From Acidobacteriota bacterium (GTDB lineage Bacteria; Acidobacteriota; Terriglobia; Bryobacterales; Bryobacteraceae): 41,609 bases of DNA. The position numbers and the translations under genes were made by a program. The notes under the pieces are model-generated. The model ran no database searches. It was not told the origin of the DNA and saw only the letters and a program-made list of their open reading frames with translations. Position 1 is the stretch's first letter. Every line of letters begins with the position of its first letter. The stretch spans positions 1 through 41,609 of the forward strand of contig JACQZT010000226.1 in the NCBI GenBank assembly GCA_016213755.1. Direction: 5' to 3'. Shown here in pieces: positions 16,341 through 25,513 of this stretch.

Positions 16341-18566
16341 TTACTCGATCACGATCACTTCGTGGTCCAGCACCGACTTGACACCGAAGGACACCCACCC
16401 GCCGCCGAGTTTCGCGGCGGCCGCGGCGCCCGCCACGAGAAGCCGAACGCGGCGGCCGCGCACACCCTCGGGCAACCGAACCTTGACTGCCAGCGGCCCG
16501 ATGGGGATCAGCTCGTCGACGGGAGCGCGCCAGGTGCCGGCGCTGGTGAGATTCACCAGGTGCAGAATCACCCGGCTGGGTTGGGTGTACAGATTGCAGT
16601 CCACCAGCCCGCGGCCCTCGATGGCCAGCGGGATGCGGTCGCCGGCCGCCCAGCGCACCAGGTTGGCGATCAGGTTGCCGTGATCGGGCAGATTGTCGCG
16701 GCCGAAACGGCGGTCAATATCCGCCGGCAGGTACGCCACGCGCCCTTTCAGCACCAGGGCCGGGATGTCCGTCTTGGGCTGGCGCATCCAGGCGGTTTCC
16801 GGCGGGTAGATGGGAAACTGCGGGATGAAGGTCAGCGGGACCACCGCGCCCGGATCCGTCCGCAATGCCTCGACCAGTCCTCCGTAGGGCAGGATGTCGG
16901 TTTCCTCGAAGCCGCCGAGCACCGGGTGACGCTGGCCGGCGGCAGGCGGCTCGTCGCCGGCCTTGGGTCCCCACACGCGGGCGCGCAACTCCGGGCTGAG
17001 CCGCAAATAGGAGTGCTGCGACTGGGCCGCCCAGCGCCGCTCCGGCGCTTCCGCGGTTCCCAGACCCTTGCCGGTCGTATGAGCGCCGAACAGGTCTGCC
17101 AAAGCGAAGTCGCCGCGCGATTCGCCCCACTCGTTGTACAGGCTGGTGACGCCGGTGGCGACGATTCCGCCGCCGCGCCCGGCAAAGCGCCGCACGGCCG
17201 CGCACTGGGCGTCCGACATCGCGGCGAGGTTCGGCAGGGCCAGCACCGAGAGATTGGCGCCGTCCCGCGCGATGTGGTCGGCGTGCACGGGAATGTAGGG
17301 GATCCGGGCGCGGACCAGCGCCTGCATGAACCCGCGATAGGGCGCTTCCACCAGTTCGCCGGAATCGCCGCGGCAATAATAGTCCACGTTCCGCTGCGAC
17401 CAGACCAGGCCCACGGCGGCCACCGGACGCCGGTTCGCCAGGTACTGCTGGTTGGCTTTGAACCAGTTCATCAGGGGCTCGGCGGTGCGGTACATGCGCC
17501 GGTCCTCATGGTAGGCGCCCACGTGGTGCCACCACGGCTGGATGCCGCCGGCGAAGCCCGCGATCATCCACATGCGCGCCTCGGCCGCGGGCTTGGAGGC
17601 CACCCGGAACGAAATGTGCCCGGCCTGGTACATGGCCATGCTCTCGGGCACGATCTTGTCCCAGCCCAGCAACCCGTGAATCAGTTTCCCGGTCTCGGCG
17701 TTCTGCTGGAAGCCGGTGGAATCGGAGCGGCTCTGGTGGTCCATCAGCATCATCTCGGCCCGCTCGCAAATCCGCTTGGTGTCCCGGAAGCTCCGGGCCT
17801 GGCCCGAAATCGTGCCGCTGTTCATGCCGATCCACAGGCAGTCGGGGCCGCCCGCCGCCTTGGTGGTGCGGTTGAACAGGTCCCACACCTCCAGCCGGCG
17901 GTCGTAGTTCCACTCGATCCACTGCCGGTAGACCGGGCTGTTCCAGTCGTGCTGCTTGGGCAGCGGCTGGCCGGTCTTATCGCGGAACTTCCGCGCGCAG
18001 TTGTCGCAGTAGCAGATGCTGCCCCGTCCGAGACCGGCCCAACTGTTGTCGGCGAAGCCCTCCGGGTGGCTGCGCTCGACGATTTCCGTCAGAACAGCCG
18101 GGATGTATTCGTCGTAGTAGGGGCTGTTGATGCAGGTGGTGTACTTGTCCGCCGCGCGATACGGGTCGCCCGAGGAAGTGCGCGCGAACCAGTCCGGGTG
18201 CGCGCGGAAGAAGTCCTCGGACACACGGTTGCAGTCCATGCGGGCCAGCGCCACGATGCCGTCCTCGTGCGCCGCTTTGCACAGCTCGCCGTACAGGTCG
18301 CGGCCGTTGAGGAACTCGGCGCGGTGGTGCAGCGGGAACTTGCTCGGGTAATAGGCGACGATGCCGCCCGCGTTGAGGATGACCCCCTGCGTCTGGGTGC
18401 GCTTCCAGTACTCCCGCCACCAGGCGATGTCGTAGCGCTGGGGGTCCTTCTCCGTGATGTTCGTCTGGCCCCAGCGCAAGGTCCGGCGGTACCAGGGAAC
18501 AGCCTGCGAGGCGGGCGCGGCCAGCGCGGCCGTGCCGGAGGCGAGGAATTCACGTCGTGTGGTCAT
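16341..18566 (-). CDS. Tat-exported TIM-barrel (beta-galactosidase/GHL6-like) protein
   Basis: The product has 741 residues from the ATG at 18566, overlapping the preceding gene's stop (ATGA). It has a twin-arginine signal (MTTRREFLASGTAALAA). Residues about 30-370 look like a TIM-barrel glycoside-hydrolase-like domain of the hypothetical glycosyl hydrolase 6 type, with ELCKAAHEDGIVALARMD and a cysteine cluster CYCDNC (C185, 187, 190). Residues about 380-600 resemble the amidotransferase-like middle domain of family 42 beta-galactosidases (RRFAGRGGGIVATGVTSLY). The last 100 residues look like a beta-sandwich. It is probably periplasmic and acts on a carbohydrate, but substrate and catalytic residues are not identified. 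It is third in the operon after a receptor and another Tat-exported barrel. Confidence 0.75.
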   Translation of the reverse strand: MTTRREFLASGTAALAAPASQAVPWYRRTLRWGQTNITEKDPQRYDIAWWREYWKRTQTQGVILNAGGIVAYYPSKFPLHHRAEFLNGRDLYGELCKAAHEDGIVALARMDCNRVSEDFFRAHPDWFARTSSGDPYRAADKYTTCINSPYYDEYIPAVLTEIVERSHPEGFADNSWAGLGRGSICYCDNCARKFRDKTGQPLPKQHDWNSPVYRQWIEWNYDRRLEVWDLFNRTTKAAGGPDCLWIGMNSGTISGQARSFRDTKRICERAEMMLMDHQSRSDSTGFQQNAETGKLIHGLLGWDKIVPESMAMYQAGHISFRVASKPAAEARMWMIAGFAGGIQPWWHHVGAYHEDRRMYRTAEPLMNWFKANQQYLANRRPVAAVGLVWSQRNVDYYCRGDSGELVEAPYRGFMQALVRARIPYIPVHADHIARDGANLSVLALPNLAAMSDAQCAAVRRFAGRGGGIVATGVTSLYNEWGESRGDFALADLFGAHTTGKGLGTAEAPERRWAAQSQHSYLRLSPELRARVWGPKAGDEPPAAGQRHPVLGGFEETDILPYGGLVEALRTDPGAVVPLTFIPQFPIYPPETAWMRQPKTDIPALVLKGRVAYLPADIDRRFGRDNLPDHGNLIANLVRWAAGDRIPLAIEGRGLVDCNLYTQPSRVILHLVNLTSAGTWRAPVDELIPIGPLAVKVRLPEGVRGRRVRLLVAGAAAAAKLGGGWVSFGVKSVLDHEVIVIE

Positions 18567-20029
18567 GCCAGTTTCAGCTCCCGAACCGCATCGCCCGCGC
18601 CGCTCAGGTTGGCGAGCATCATTTCCGAATACTTGCGCGAGAGGATGACGCCGTGCGCGCCGGCGCGGAAGGCGGCCAGCACCGCGTCCTTGGTTCCCTG
18701 CCGCGTGCTCTTGCTCTGGCTCTTGCCGGTCGGGATGTCGATGTCGATGCCCGGCCACACCAGGACGCTGGTCCCGGCGGCGCCGTCCATGGCGCGCTTG
18801 GCCTCGCGGTAGACATAGTCGGCCGACAACCCGGTGAAGGGAATCTGCTCGTAGGCGCGCTCGCGATAGTCCAGAATCCGGTACTCGAAATCCAGCGCCT
18901 CCTGTTTGGGGAGATCGCCGTAAATGGTTCCCGCGACGCTGTCGATGTAACTCGCCATCCTTTCGCCGCCGCAGTTGTGGTACATGACCATCTTCAGGAA
19001 GTCCGAGCACTGGGCGAGTTCCTTCATGTCCTGTTGGGCGCGGTAGAACGGGCTGAACGAGTTGTTGTGCCAGATGTGCCAGCCCACCTGAACGTGGGGC
19101 TTAATCGAGCGGGCCTTGTTGCGCATGGCGGCGTAGATCTCGCGCAAGCCGTCGTGCCAGAATTGCTCCCAGGCGAGGATTTCGGGGTACTTCATCAGAA
19201 GGCGCCAGAACGTCACATAGTGGCCGTCCACGGGCTTCTTGCCGGAGCGCGCCGCGCGCACGTACTGCTCCAGCGCGCGGTAGCCTTCCTTGACGCGCTC
19301 GACACGGACGATGCCCTGCTGCCGCGCCTTCTTTTCGCAGAACTCGCAGAAACATCCCACGCTGCCCGGGTTGCTGCCGCGCCCGCCGTGGCTCGCGCCC
19401 AGCGCCGTGCCCAGCGCTCCGTGCCGCTCCGAGCCCCACATAATCCCGTCGATGTCGTAGGAGCGCGTGTAGTCCTCCACCAGTCCCAGCAGGAAGTTGC
19501 GGTGGTAGGGGTTGTTGACGCACATCCGGCGCGCCTTCTTGCCGTAGAGGTCCACCTCCTGGAGCTTGTCGATGCCCGCCAGGTCGTTGCGCCAGACGTC
19601 CTCGGTCCACAGGATGGTGCGCATGCCGCGTTTCTTGGCTTTGGGCAAGACTTCGGCGATGATGTCGAGATTGCCGTGATCGGGCGCGCGCGTGTCCTCG
19701 GGCTTGAGCCCGATGTCCTTGTAGTACTGCGCGTGAACCGTGCCGTAGTTGCCGCCGTGATAGTCCAGGTCGTACTCTTGCTTGCCGTGATCGGGCAACG
19801 GCTGGCCGGGCACCTGGCGGCCCGCGATGCCGCGTCCGTAGGTGAAGGTCGCCAGGAACAGCGCATTGATGGCCGCCCGCTGCTCGAAGATGTCCAGGAC
19901 CTTGTCCGTGCCTTCATCCACGAACGAAACGGCGCCCACCTGGATGCCGATGGTTTTCTTTTCCGCCGCCGCCGCGGCGCCTGCGACACCGGCCAGACCG
20001 GTTTTCAGAAAAGCTCTTCGATCCTGCAT
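18563..20029 (-). CDS. Tat-exported TIM-barrel protein, putative glycoside hydrolase
   Basis: The product has 488 residues from the ATG at 20029, with a GGAGGA ribosome binding site. The twin-arginine signal is MQDRRAFLKTGLAGVAGAA. The body has alternating hydrophobic strands and helices as in a TIM barrel, with KKRGMRTILWTEDVW (residues 133-147), DIDGIMWGSERHG (192-204; E201 is a candidate acid/base) and a CFCEFC cluster (C226, 228, 231). That cluster resembles CYCDNC of the next gene, which suggests the two belong to one broad family. The gene begins 17 bases after the stop of the receptor gene, so the two are almost surely co-transcribed and likely work on material taken up by the receptor. 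Exact activity is unknown. Confidence 0.75.
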   Translation of the reverse strand: MQDRRAFLKTGLAGVAGAAAAAEKKTIGIQVGAVSFVDEGTDKVLDIFEQRAAINALFLATFTYGRGIAGRQVPGQPLPDHGKQEYDLDYHGGNYGTVHAQYYKDIGLKPEDTRAPDHGNLDIIAEVLPKAKKRGMRTILWTEDVWRNDLAGIDKLQEVDLYGKKARRMCVNNPYHRNFLLGLVEDYTRSYDIDGIMWGSERHGALGTALGASHGGRGSNPGSVGCFCEFCEKKARQQGIVRVERVKEGYRALEQYVRAARSGKKPVDGHYVTFWRLLMKYPEILAWEQFWHDGLREIYAAMRNKARSIKPHVQVGWHIWHNNSFSPFYRAQQDMKELAQCSDFLKMVMYHNCGGERMASYIDSVAGTIYGDLPKQEALDFEYRILDYRERAYEQIPFTGLSADYVYREAKRAMDGAAGTSVLVWPGIDIDIPTGKSQSKSTRQGTKDAVLAAFRAGAHGVILSRKYSEMMLANLSGAGDAVRELKLA

Positions 20030-20046
20030 TTGTCCTCCGTCCGTTT

Positions 20047-23000
20047 CTAGAAAATAAACCGCACGCCCAACTGGATGTTGCGCGGCAGATTGTTCTGTCC
20101 GTTGGTCCGGAAGATCTTGCCGAAGTTCGTCGAGGTCGGGCTCTGGTCGGGATCCGACGAGAAAATGGGCGTGTTGAAGGCGTTGAACGCCTCGGCCCGG
20201 AACTGGCAGCTCATCTTCTCCCGGATGCGCGTGTTCTTGATCAGCGACATGTTGTAGGTCCGCGCCCACTGGTTGCGGAAGTTGCCGTAACGCGCCGGCG
20301 TCGTTCGCAGCGAGTTCGGCGGCCGCACGGCGAACACCGGGCTCTCTCCCGGCAGCACGTTTCGCACCGTGCCGTCCACGTCGATCACGCCGGTCTTGAA
20401 CATCCGGTCCCAGGTCGGATTCTCCAGCCGGGGATCGCCCAGCAGGTACACATTGCTGGGGATGTTCATCGGATCGCCGGTCTGGACGATGGTGGTGACA
20501 ATCGCCTCCCATCCGCCCGCTATGCGTCCGAGAATCGGGTTCTGCGTGTTCAGGAACCGCCGGCCCGGGCCGAACGGCAGATCGTAGATCGGGGCGATCA
20601 CCAGACGGTGCGTGCGGTCCCAGTCGGTGAGGCTGCGCGTGGGCTGGGCGTCCTGCGAGTTCAGGTAGGTCACTCCCTCGATGTTCTTCGACAGCGTGTA
20701 GGTCACCGTGGCGGTCAGGCCGCGAGAGTATCGCTTTTCAAAGGTCATCTGGAAGGAGTTGTACCAGAGCCTGCCTTCGCTGAGCTGCGCGATGCTGAAA
20801 CCGCTGAACTGCGGATACGGGCGGGCCAGTTGGGACCGCGACGTGGTCGCGTTGTTCAGCGCCGTGCCCGGAATCAGGCCCGCAAAGGGGTTCGGCAACT
20901 GCTCGTTCAACCAGTTCGGATTGCCCCCCTTCTGCGGATTGCCCTTGTCCAGCAGTTCCACGCCAATGTCGTTGTAGCCCTTGCTGACCGGCACCGCCAT
21001 GGTGCGCGAGCCAACGTAGGAGGCGTCGATCGACATGTTCCCGGGAAGCTGCCGCTGGATGCCGAAGGAGAACTGATGCACGTAGCTGAGTTGCACATCC
21101 GGGTTGACGAAGCTGGGCCCCTGTCCCAGCAGGGTCATCAGGCCCAGCGATGAACCGGGCGGTTGCAGCACGCCGCTGGGGAACGGGTTGGAGAGGTTGT
21201 TGGCCGGCGTGCGGCCTGAATCCAAAGTCGCCACGTACGGCGTGCTCAGGCTGTAGCCGTGCTCGTTGCCGTTCGACACCGAGTTGGTGTAGAAGATGCC
21301 GTATCCGCCCCGCAGCACGGTTCGCGAGTTGAGTTGATAGGCCGCGCCCGCTCGGGGCTGGATGTTGTTGCGGTCCGGGTTGAAGGGCGAGCGCGGCAAT
21401 CCATTTACCCCCGCGAAGCCAATCCCTCCGTTGACCTTGTACCCCGGGAACTTGGTCTGGTCGATGCGGCTGGAAATGGGGTTCACTTGGTCTTTGAGGA
21501 AGCCGCGGTTCACCCGGTTGTGAAACTCGGTCACCGGGCTGGAGTAATCCCAGCGCAGGCCCACGTTCAGCGTCAGCCGCCGCGCGAGCTTGATGTCGTC
21601 CTGCACCCACGGCGCGTAGTAGATCCACTGGTAGTAAGGTCTGGTCTGGTTGTCGATCTGGCCCGACACCGCGTAGCCGGCCAGCAGCGACGCAGCGCCG
21701 TTTCCGCTCATCGCGTCCTGGATGTTGTAGTCGCGGCGCGTGAAGCCGCGGTCGAAATTCATTCTCGCGCCCGAGAACTCGGGCCGGTACCTCGTCCAGC
21801 GCGTGATGCGGTAATCCAGGCCCGCCTTGATAGCGTGCCGGCCGCGCATCAGCACCGCGTTGGGCTGGAAGCTGAATACGTTGGTGGGCTCGAAGCTCAC
21901 CTGGTCGTTGCCCAGCGAGGTGTAGCCGGAGACCGAGAAGAACGGGAAGCGGTCCGGTCCGGGCAACTGGTTCACCAGCGCCTGCGGCCAGCCGATCTCG
22001 GTGGCGCGGAAACTGCGAATGTTGTCCGGCAGGTAGATGTCTTCCACCCACCGCGTCAGCGAAACGCGCAGATTGAGGATGGTGCTCGGATTGACCATGG
22101 TTACCGAGTCGATGACGATGCCATCGTTCCGCTTGCCCCCGGTGCGCGCGTTGGCTCCCAGACCGGTCAGCCCGTTGGTCACCCGCCCCTGGATGAAATC
22201 GTTGAACACCCAGCGCCCGTAGACCCGCTGCCGCGGCCCGAAGTGGTGGTCGACACGCGCGGTGTAGTTCTCGAAATCGAAGCGGCCCACGTTGGAAGCG
22301 TTGTAGAAGTTGTTCTGCCAGTCGGTCGAGCCCGGCGTGGTCCCGTTCGGCGCCGGATAGGCGTTGAGAACCTTCGCTCCCACCGGGTTGATGCGCCCCG
22401 AGGGGATCACATTGCCAGGAAAGAGGTCGCGAATATAGCTGGAGCCCGACAGGCGCGTGCTCAGCGGGTCGTAGACCGGCATCAGTGCGCCCCGGTTGTC
22501 GAAGGTCTTCGAGAAGTCGCCCTTGCGCTGATCCAGAGTGGGCACCGAGGCAATGGACTCGTTGGCCCGGAAAATGTCCTCGCCGTAGCCCTCATAGGCG
22601 AAGAAGAAGAACGTCTTGTCCCGGCCGTTGTATATTTTCGGCAGCACCACCGGCCCGCCCAGCGTGAAGCCGTATTGGTCCAGCGCGTTCCCCTGCCGGG
22701 GATTGCCCTTGGAGTTGTCCGCGAAAGTGTTCGCGTTGAGGCCGGTGCGCTTCAGGAACTCGTAAGCCGAGCCGTGCAGTGCGTTGGTGCCGCTCTTCAG
22801 CGACACGTTGACCGTGCCGCCGCCGCTGCGCCCGTACTGCGCGTCGTAGGTGCTGGTCATCACCTTGAACTCCTGCACCGCTTCGATGGGCGGCACATAG
22901 GCGATGGTGTTCTCCTGGTTGTACACCGCGTTGTTGGGCGCGCCGTCCAGCAGAAAGTCGGTGGTCTTGTTGGAACTGCCGTTCACCGACCAGGACGAAA

Positions 23001-23538
23001 TGCCGCTGTTGGAGAACGGGTTCTGATCCAGGGACACCGTCGTCGCCTGGATGCCGGGGGTGAGCGCCGCGAGCATGATCGGGTTGCGGATGTTCAGCGG
23101 CAGCTCGACCACGTTGCGGTTGTTGATCACCAGCCCGCGGTCCGCCTTTTCGGCCTCCAGCAGCGGCGCCTCGGCGCCCACCGTTACCGACTCGGTCTGG
23201 CTCCCCACCTGAAGCGTGATATCGACCGTCGCCGTCTGGCTGACCTGCAACTGCATGTTCTCGCGAACGAAGGTCCGGAAGCCAGCCAGCTCGGCCGTGA
23301 GCTTGTACTTGCCCGGGTTCACGAACAGAAACCGGTATTGACCCACATCGTTCGACGCCGCGCCAAACGAGACGCCCGTCTCGACGTTGGTCAACTGAAG
23401 CTTGGCCGCGGCCACAACCGAGCCCGACGGATCGGTCACCGTGCCGGCGATGGAAGCCCGCGACTCCTGCGCCAGACACAGCGTCGCCAAAGAGAGCGTG
23501 AAAAGCACCGCCGCAACTGCCATTCTGAATACCTGCAT
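20047..23538 (-). CDS. Oar-like TonB-dependent receptor
   Basis: The product has 1163 residues from the ATG at 23538; the in-frame ATG further upstream lacks signal-peptide character. The signal peptide is residues 1-24 (LATLCLAQ). A CarboxypepD_reg domain follows (about 27-105, SIAGTVTDPSGSVVAAAKL), then a plug with ELPLNIRNPIMLAALTPG and RSGGGTVNVSLKSGTNALHG, then a large barrel ending RNIQLGVRFIF with the C-terminal phenylalanine typical of outer-membrane barrels. The family carries out TonB-driven import across the outer membrane. It heads an operon with two Tat-exported barrel proteins, which argues for a glycan or plant-derived substrate by analogy with SusC-type loci, though no SusD partner is present. 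Confidence 0.93.
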   Translation of the reverse strand: MQVFRMAVAAVLFTLSLATLCLAQESRASIAGTVTDPSGSVVAAAKLQLTNVETGVSFGAASNDVGQYRFLFVNPGKYKLTAELAGFRTFVRENMQLQVSQTATVDITLQVGSQTESVTVGAEAPLLEAEKADRGLVINNRNVVELPLNIRNPIMLAALTPGIQATTVSLDQNPFSNSGISSWSVNGSSNKTTDFLLDGAPNNAVYNQENTIAYVPPIEAVQEFKVMTSTYDAQYGRSGGGTVNVSLKSGTNALHGSAYEFLKRTGLNANTFADNSKGNPRQGNALDQYGFTLGGPVVLPKIYNGRDKTFFFFAYEGYGEDIFRANESIASVPTLDQRKGDFSKTFDNRGALMPVYDPLSTRLSGSSYIRDLFPGNVIPSGRINPVGAKVLNAYPAPNGTTPGSTDWQNNFYNASNVGRFDFENYTARVDHHFGPRQRVYGRWVFNDFIQGRVTNGLTGLGANARTGGKRNDGIVIDSVTMVNPSTILNLRVSLTRWVEDIYLPDNIRSFRATEIGWPQALVNQLPGPDRFPFFSVSGYTSLGNDQVSFEPTNVFSFQPNAVLMRGRHAIKAGLDYRITRWTRYRPEFSGARMNFDRGFTRRDYNIQDAMSGNGAASLLAGYAVSGQIDNQTRPYYQWIYYAPWVQDDIKLARRLTLNVGLRWDYSSPVTEFHNRVNRGFLKDQVNPISSRIDQTKFPGYKVNGGIGFAGVNGLPRSPFNPDRNNIQPRAGAAYQLNSRTVLRGGYGIFYTNSVSNGNEHGYSLSTPYVATLDSGRTPANNLSNPFPSGVLQPPGSSLGLMTLLGQGPSFVNPDVQLSYVHQFSFGIQRQLPGNMSIDASYVGSRTMAVPVSKGYNDIGVELLDKGNPQKGGNPNWLNEQLPNPFAGLIPGTALNNATTSRSQLARPYPQFSGFSIAQLSEGRLWYNSFQMTFEKRYSRGLTATVTYTLSKNIEGVTYLNSQDAQPTRSLTDWDRTHRLVIAPIYDLPFGPGRRFLNTQNPILGRIAGGWEAIVTTIVQTGDPMNIPSNVYLLGDPRLENPTWDRMFKTGVIDVDGTVRNVLPGESPVFAVRPPNSLRTTPARYGNFRNQWARTYNMSLIKNTRIREKMSCQFRAEAFNAFNTPIFSSDPDQSPTSTNFGKIFRTNGQNNLPRNIQLGVRFIF

Positions 23539-23622
23539 TTCTTCACCCTTTCGTTCGCAAGGAATAGACGACCCCAAGACGCAACACCGCGCCGGCCAGA
23601 CCCAGGTCCAGCGGACCCCGTC

Positions 23623-23631
23623 ATCATATCA
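23623..23631 (-). promoter_or_regulatory. Extended -10 candidate for the receptor operon
   Basis: The minus strand reads TGATATGAT, an extended -10 form, about 85 bases before the receptor start at 23538. No convincing -35 was seen, as is common with extended -10 promoters. A 12-bp palindrome CCGGAATTCCGG lies about 70 bases further upstream (23703-23714). Confidence 0.4.
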
Positions 23632-23762
23632 CTGCCAGGCGAGGCCGACACGGCGGGCGAAGCTCCCGGGGAGGGGGCGGGCTGTCCGGCAGGGACGACA
23701 TCCCGGAATTCCGGATGACCATCTCGGGCACAAAGCGCGGTGACCGCCCCTGAGGACGGCCG

Positions 23763-25451
23763 CTAACGAACCGGCTCACCGGAACCGGGAACCGTGCGTG
23801 GCGCCGCCGCCGCGCGCGGCGATGGCTGCTTTGCGACGGCGACCGCCGGCGCCAGCTCGATTCCCCGCCCCTTACCCAGGTTCCGGCTGTACTGGCGGTC
23901 GCGCGGGTTGTTCCAGTGCTCGTGAACCCCCAGGCTCGCCAGGCGAGTGGTGTTCGTGGCGTGGTCCGGATCGTAAAACGTTCCCGAGGGCGGATTGGCG
24001 GCCAGCGCCGCCTCGTGCAGGTAATCGTCGGCTCCGGACATGCGGGGGTAGTTGTCCCACTCCGACCATAGGAAATCGAAGGCCACTGAATCGATGGCTA
24101 CCGGATCCTGGGATGCAAACAGGCTGGAAGCCCAACTGCCGTTGAACGGCGCGGAGGAAAATTTTCGGGGCGAACTCTCGACGGGATGCACTCCGGGGTA
24201 CAGGCCGTCGATGAAATAGATCAGAGTCTTGCCGCCGAGGTGCGCGTGACCCATCAGGTCCACCAGCGTCCGGTAATGTCCGGGGCCTGGCGTCATGCGC
24301 GCCAGGCTCTCATGCATGTCGTAGTAGCCCTTCTCGGGTGGCTTCCGGATCAGGGAGCCGTAATGGTTCTTTGCGCACAGGGTGACGCCTCCGCTGGTGT
24401 GGCTCTTCAGGTTCGCCATGTTCACCAGGTACTTCGCTTCCGCATAGGGAACGGGCACGAAGTCCTGGGCCTTGCCGGCCGGACGGCTGCTCCAGTAGAA
24501 GGGAACCGCGGAGGGCTGCACGCGGGTTCGGGGATGCTCCGCGTTCCCCCCATCATGGTCCATGTAACGGACGTTGGGGAATTCGCGGCGGCAGATCTCG
24601 TGGTACTGGTTGGGGAACAGGGAAAGCGGATCGCCGACGGAGATGTCCTCCTGCCGCACGCCCGCCTCCCGGACGAGCTGCCGCAGCAAGGCCACAATCA
24701 TCTGGGGCGAGGTGTTCATGTAATCCAACTGGCGCACCAGGTCGTAGGACTTCGGATCGACCAGCGGGTTGCCGCCACCGACGATGCACCCCACCAGGTT
24801 CACCTTGATGGCGATCTTCTCCCCCTTCCGGTACCCGGAATTCCCGCCGCCGTGATTTCGGTTGAAGTTGCGGAATAGGGCTTCCCACGCTTCGGCGTCA
24901 TTGCCGCCGCCGGTCAGCCGGCGCATGGCCGCCGACATCATGCGATCGGCCGCGGGCTGGCTGGTGTGTTCGCTCTCCCACCAGTGGCCCTTCCCCGGGC
25001 CCTCCCAACTGGTCGCGGCCGGGTCGTGCACCCAGACGACGCGGCCCGGGTATAGGCCCTTCGCCACGCCCATGGGCTGGTTGGGGGCGGGGATACCCTC
25101 CGGCGCCGGCGCTTCGGGGGTGGTCGCCAGCGCGCCGATGGCGAGGGTCGCGGCAACCAGGAGGCAGGCGCAGGCCAGCACGACCCGCGACCGTCTCCAC
25201 AGCTCCCTAACCTTGCGGGACGCCGATATGGTCGCCAGCGCGCCCACCATCCACAGCACGAATCCGCTGGCCAGGGGCGCCGCCGCCTGCTGGCACGGAT
25301 AGGCCGCCCGGGAAGGCTTCGGCAGCACCCTCGTCAGGAACCACATCAACGACAGCAGGCCGGTGGCGCAAATCGTCCACCTCGCCCCGCCGGTCAGCCG
25401 CCGGGCGGCTCTTGGGCATACAGCGTGGAGGTCGTTATCCGAGATTTCCAT
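23763..25451 (-). CDS. Membrane-anchored DUF362 domain protein
   Basis: The product has 562 residues from the ATG at 25451, preceded by CAGGAGACC as ribosome binding site. Three hydrophobic segments lie within the first 130 residues (around 25-42, 60-78 and 90-110), followed by a proline-rich linker and a large extracytoplasmic domain. That domain has the DUF362 features: AIKVNLVGC, a NQYHEICRREFPNVRY segment, KYLVNMANLKSHTSGGVTLCAKNHYGS and a late SQDPVAIDSVAFDFL. DUF362 proteins are often iron-sulfur associated or of unknown function; this one has few cysteines and no ferredoxin motif. It lies 62 bases downstream of tsaD on the same strand. No function can be assigned. Confidence 0.85.
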   Translation of the reverse strand: MEISDNDLHAVCPRAARRLTGGARWTICATGLLSLMWFLTRVLPKPSRAAYPCQQAAAPLASGFVLWMVGALATISASRKVRELWRRSRVVLACACLLVAATLAIGALATTPEAPAPEGIPAPNQPMGVAKGLYPGRVVWVHDPAATSWEGPGKGHWWESEHTSQPAADRMMSAAMRRLTGGGNDAEAWEALFRNFNRNHGGGNSGYRKGEKIAIKVNLVGCIVGGGNPLVDPKSYDLVRQLDYMNTSPQMIVALLRQLVREAGVRQEDISVGDPLSLFPNQYHEICRREFPNVRYMDHDGGNAEHPRTRVQPSAVPFYWSSRPAGKAQDFVPVPYAEAKYLVNMANLKSHTSGGVTLCAKNHYGSLIRKPPEKGYYDMHESLARMTPGPGHYRTLVDLMGHAHLGGKTLIYFIDGLYPGVHPVESSPRKFSSAPFNGSWASSLFASQDPVAIDSVAFDFLWSEWDNYPRMSGADDYLHEAALAANPPSGTFYDPDHATNTTRLASLGVHEHWNNPRDRQYSRNLGKGRGIELAPAVAVAKQPSPRAAAAPRTVPGSGEPVR

Positions 25452-25473
25452 ATCGGTCTCCTGGTCCACGGCC

Positions 25474-25479
25474 AGTATA
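25474..25479 (-). promoter_or_regulatory. Possible -10 box for the DUF362 gene
   Basis: The minus strand reads TATACT 22 bases before the start codon, in the 62-bp gap after tsaD. A clear -35 hexamer was not found. Confidence 0.35.
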
Positions 25480-25513
25480 CACCGGGTTTCGATTCTGGCG
25501 AACCGCTCCCATC

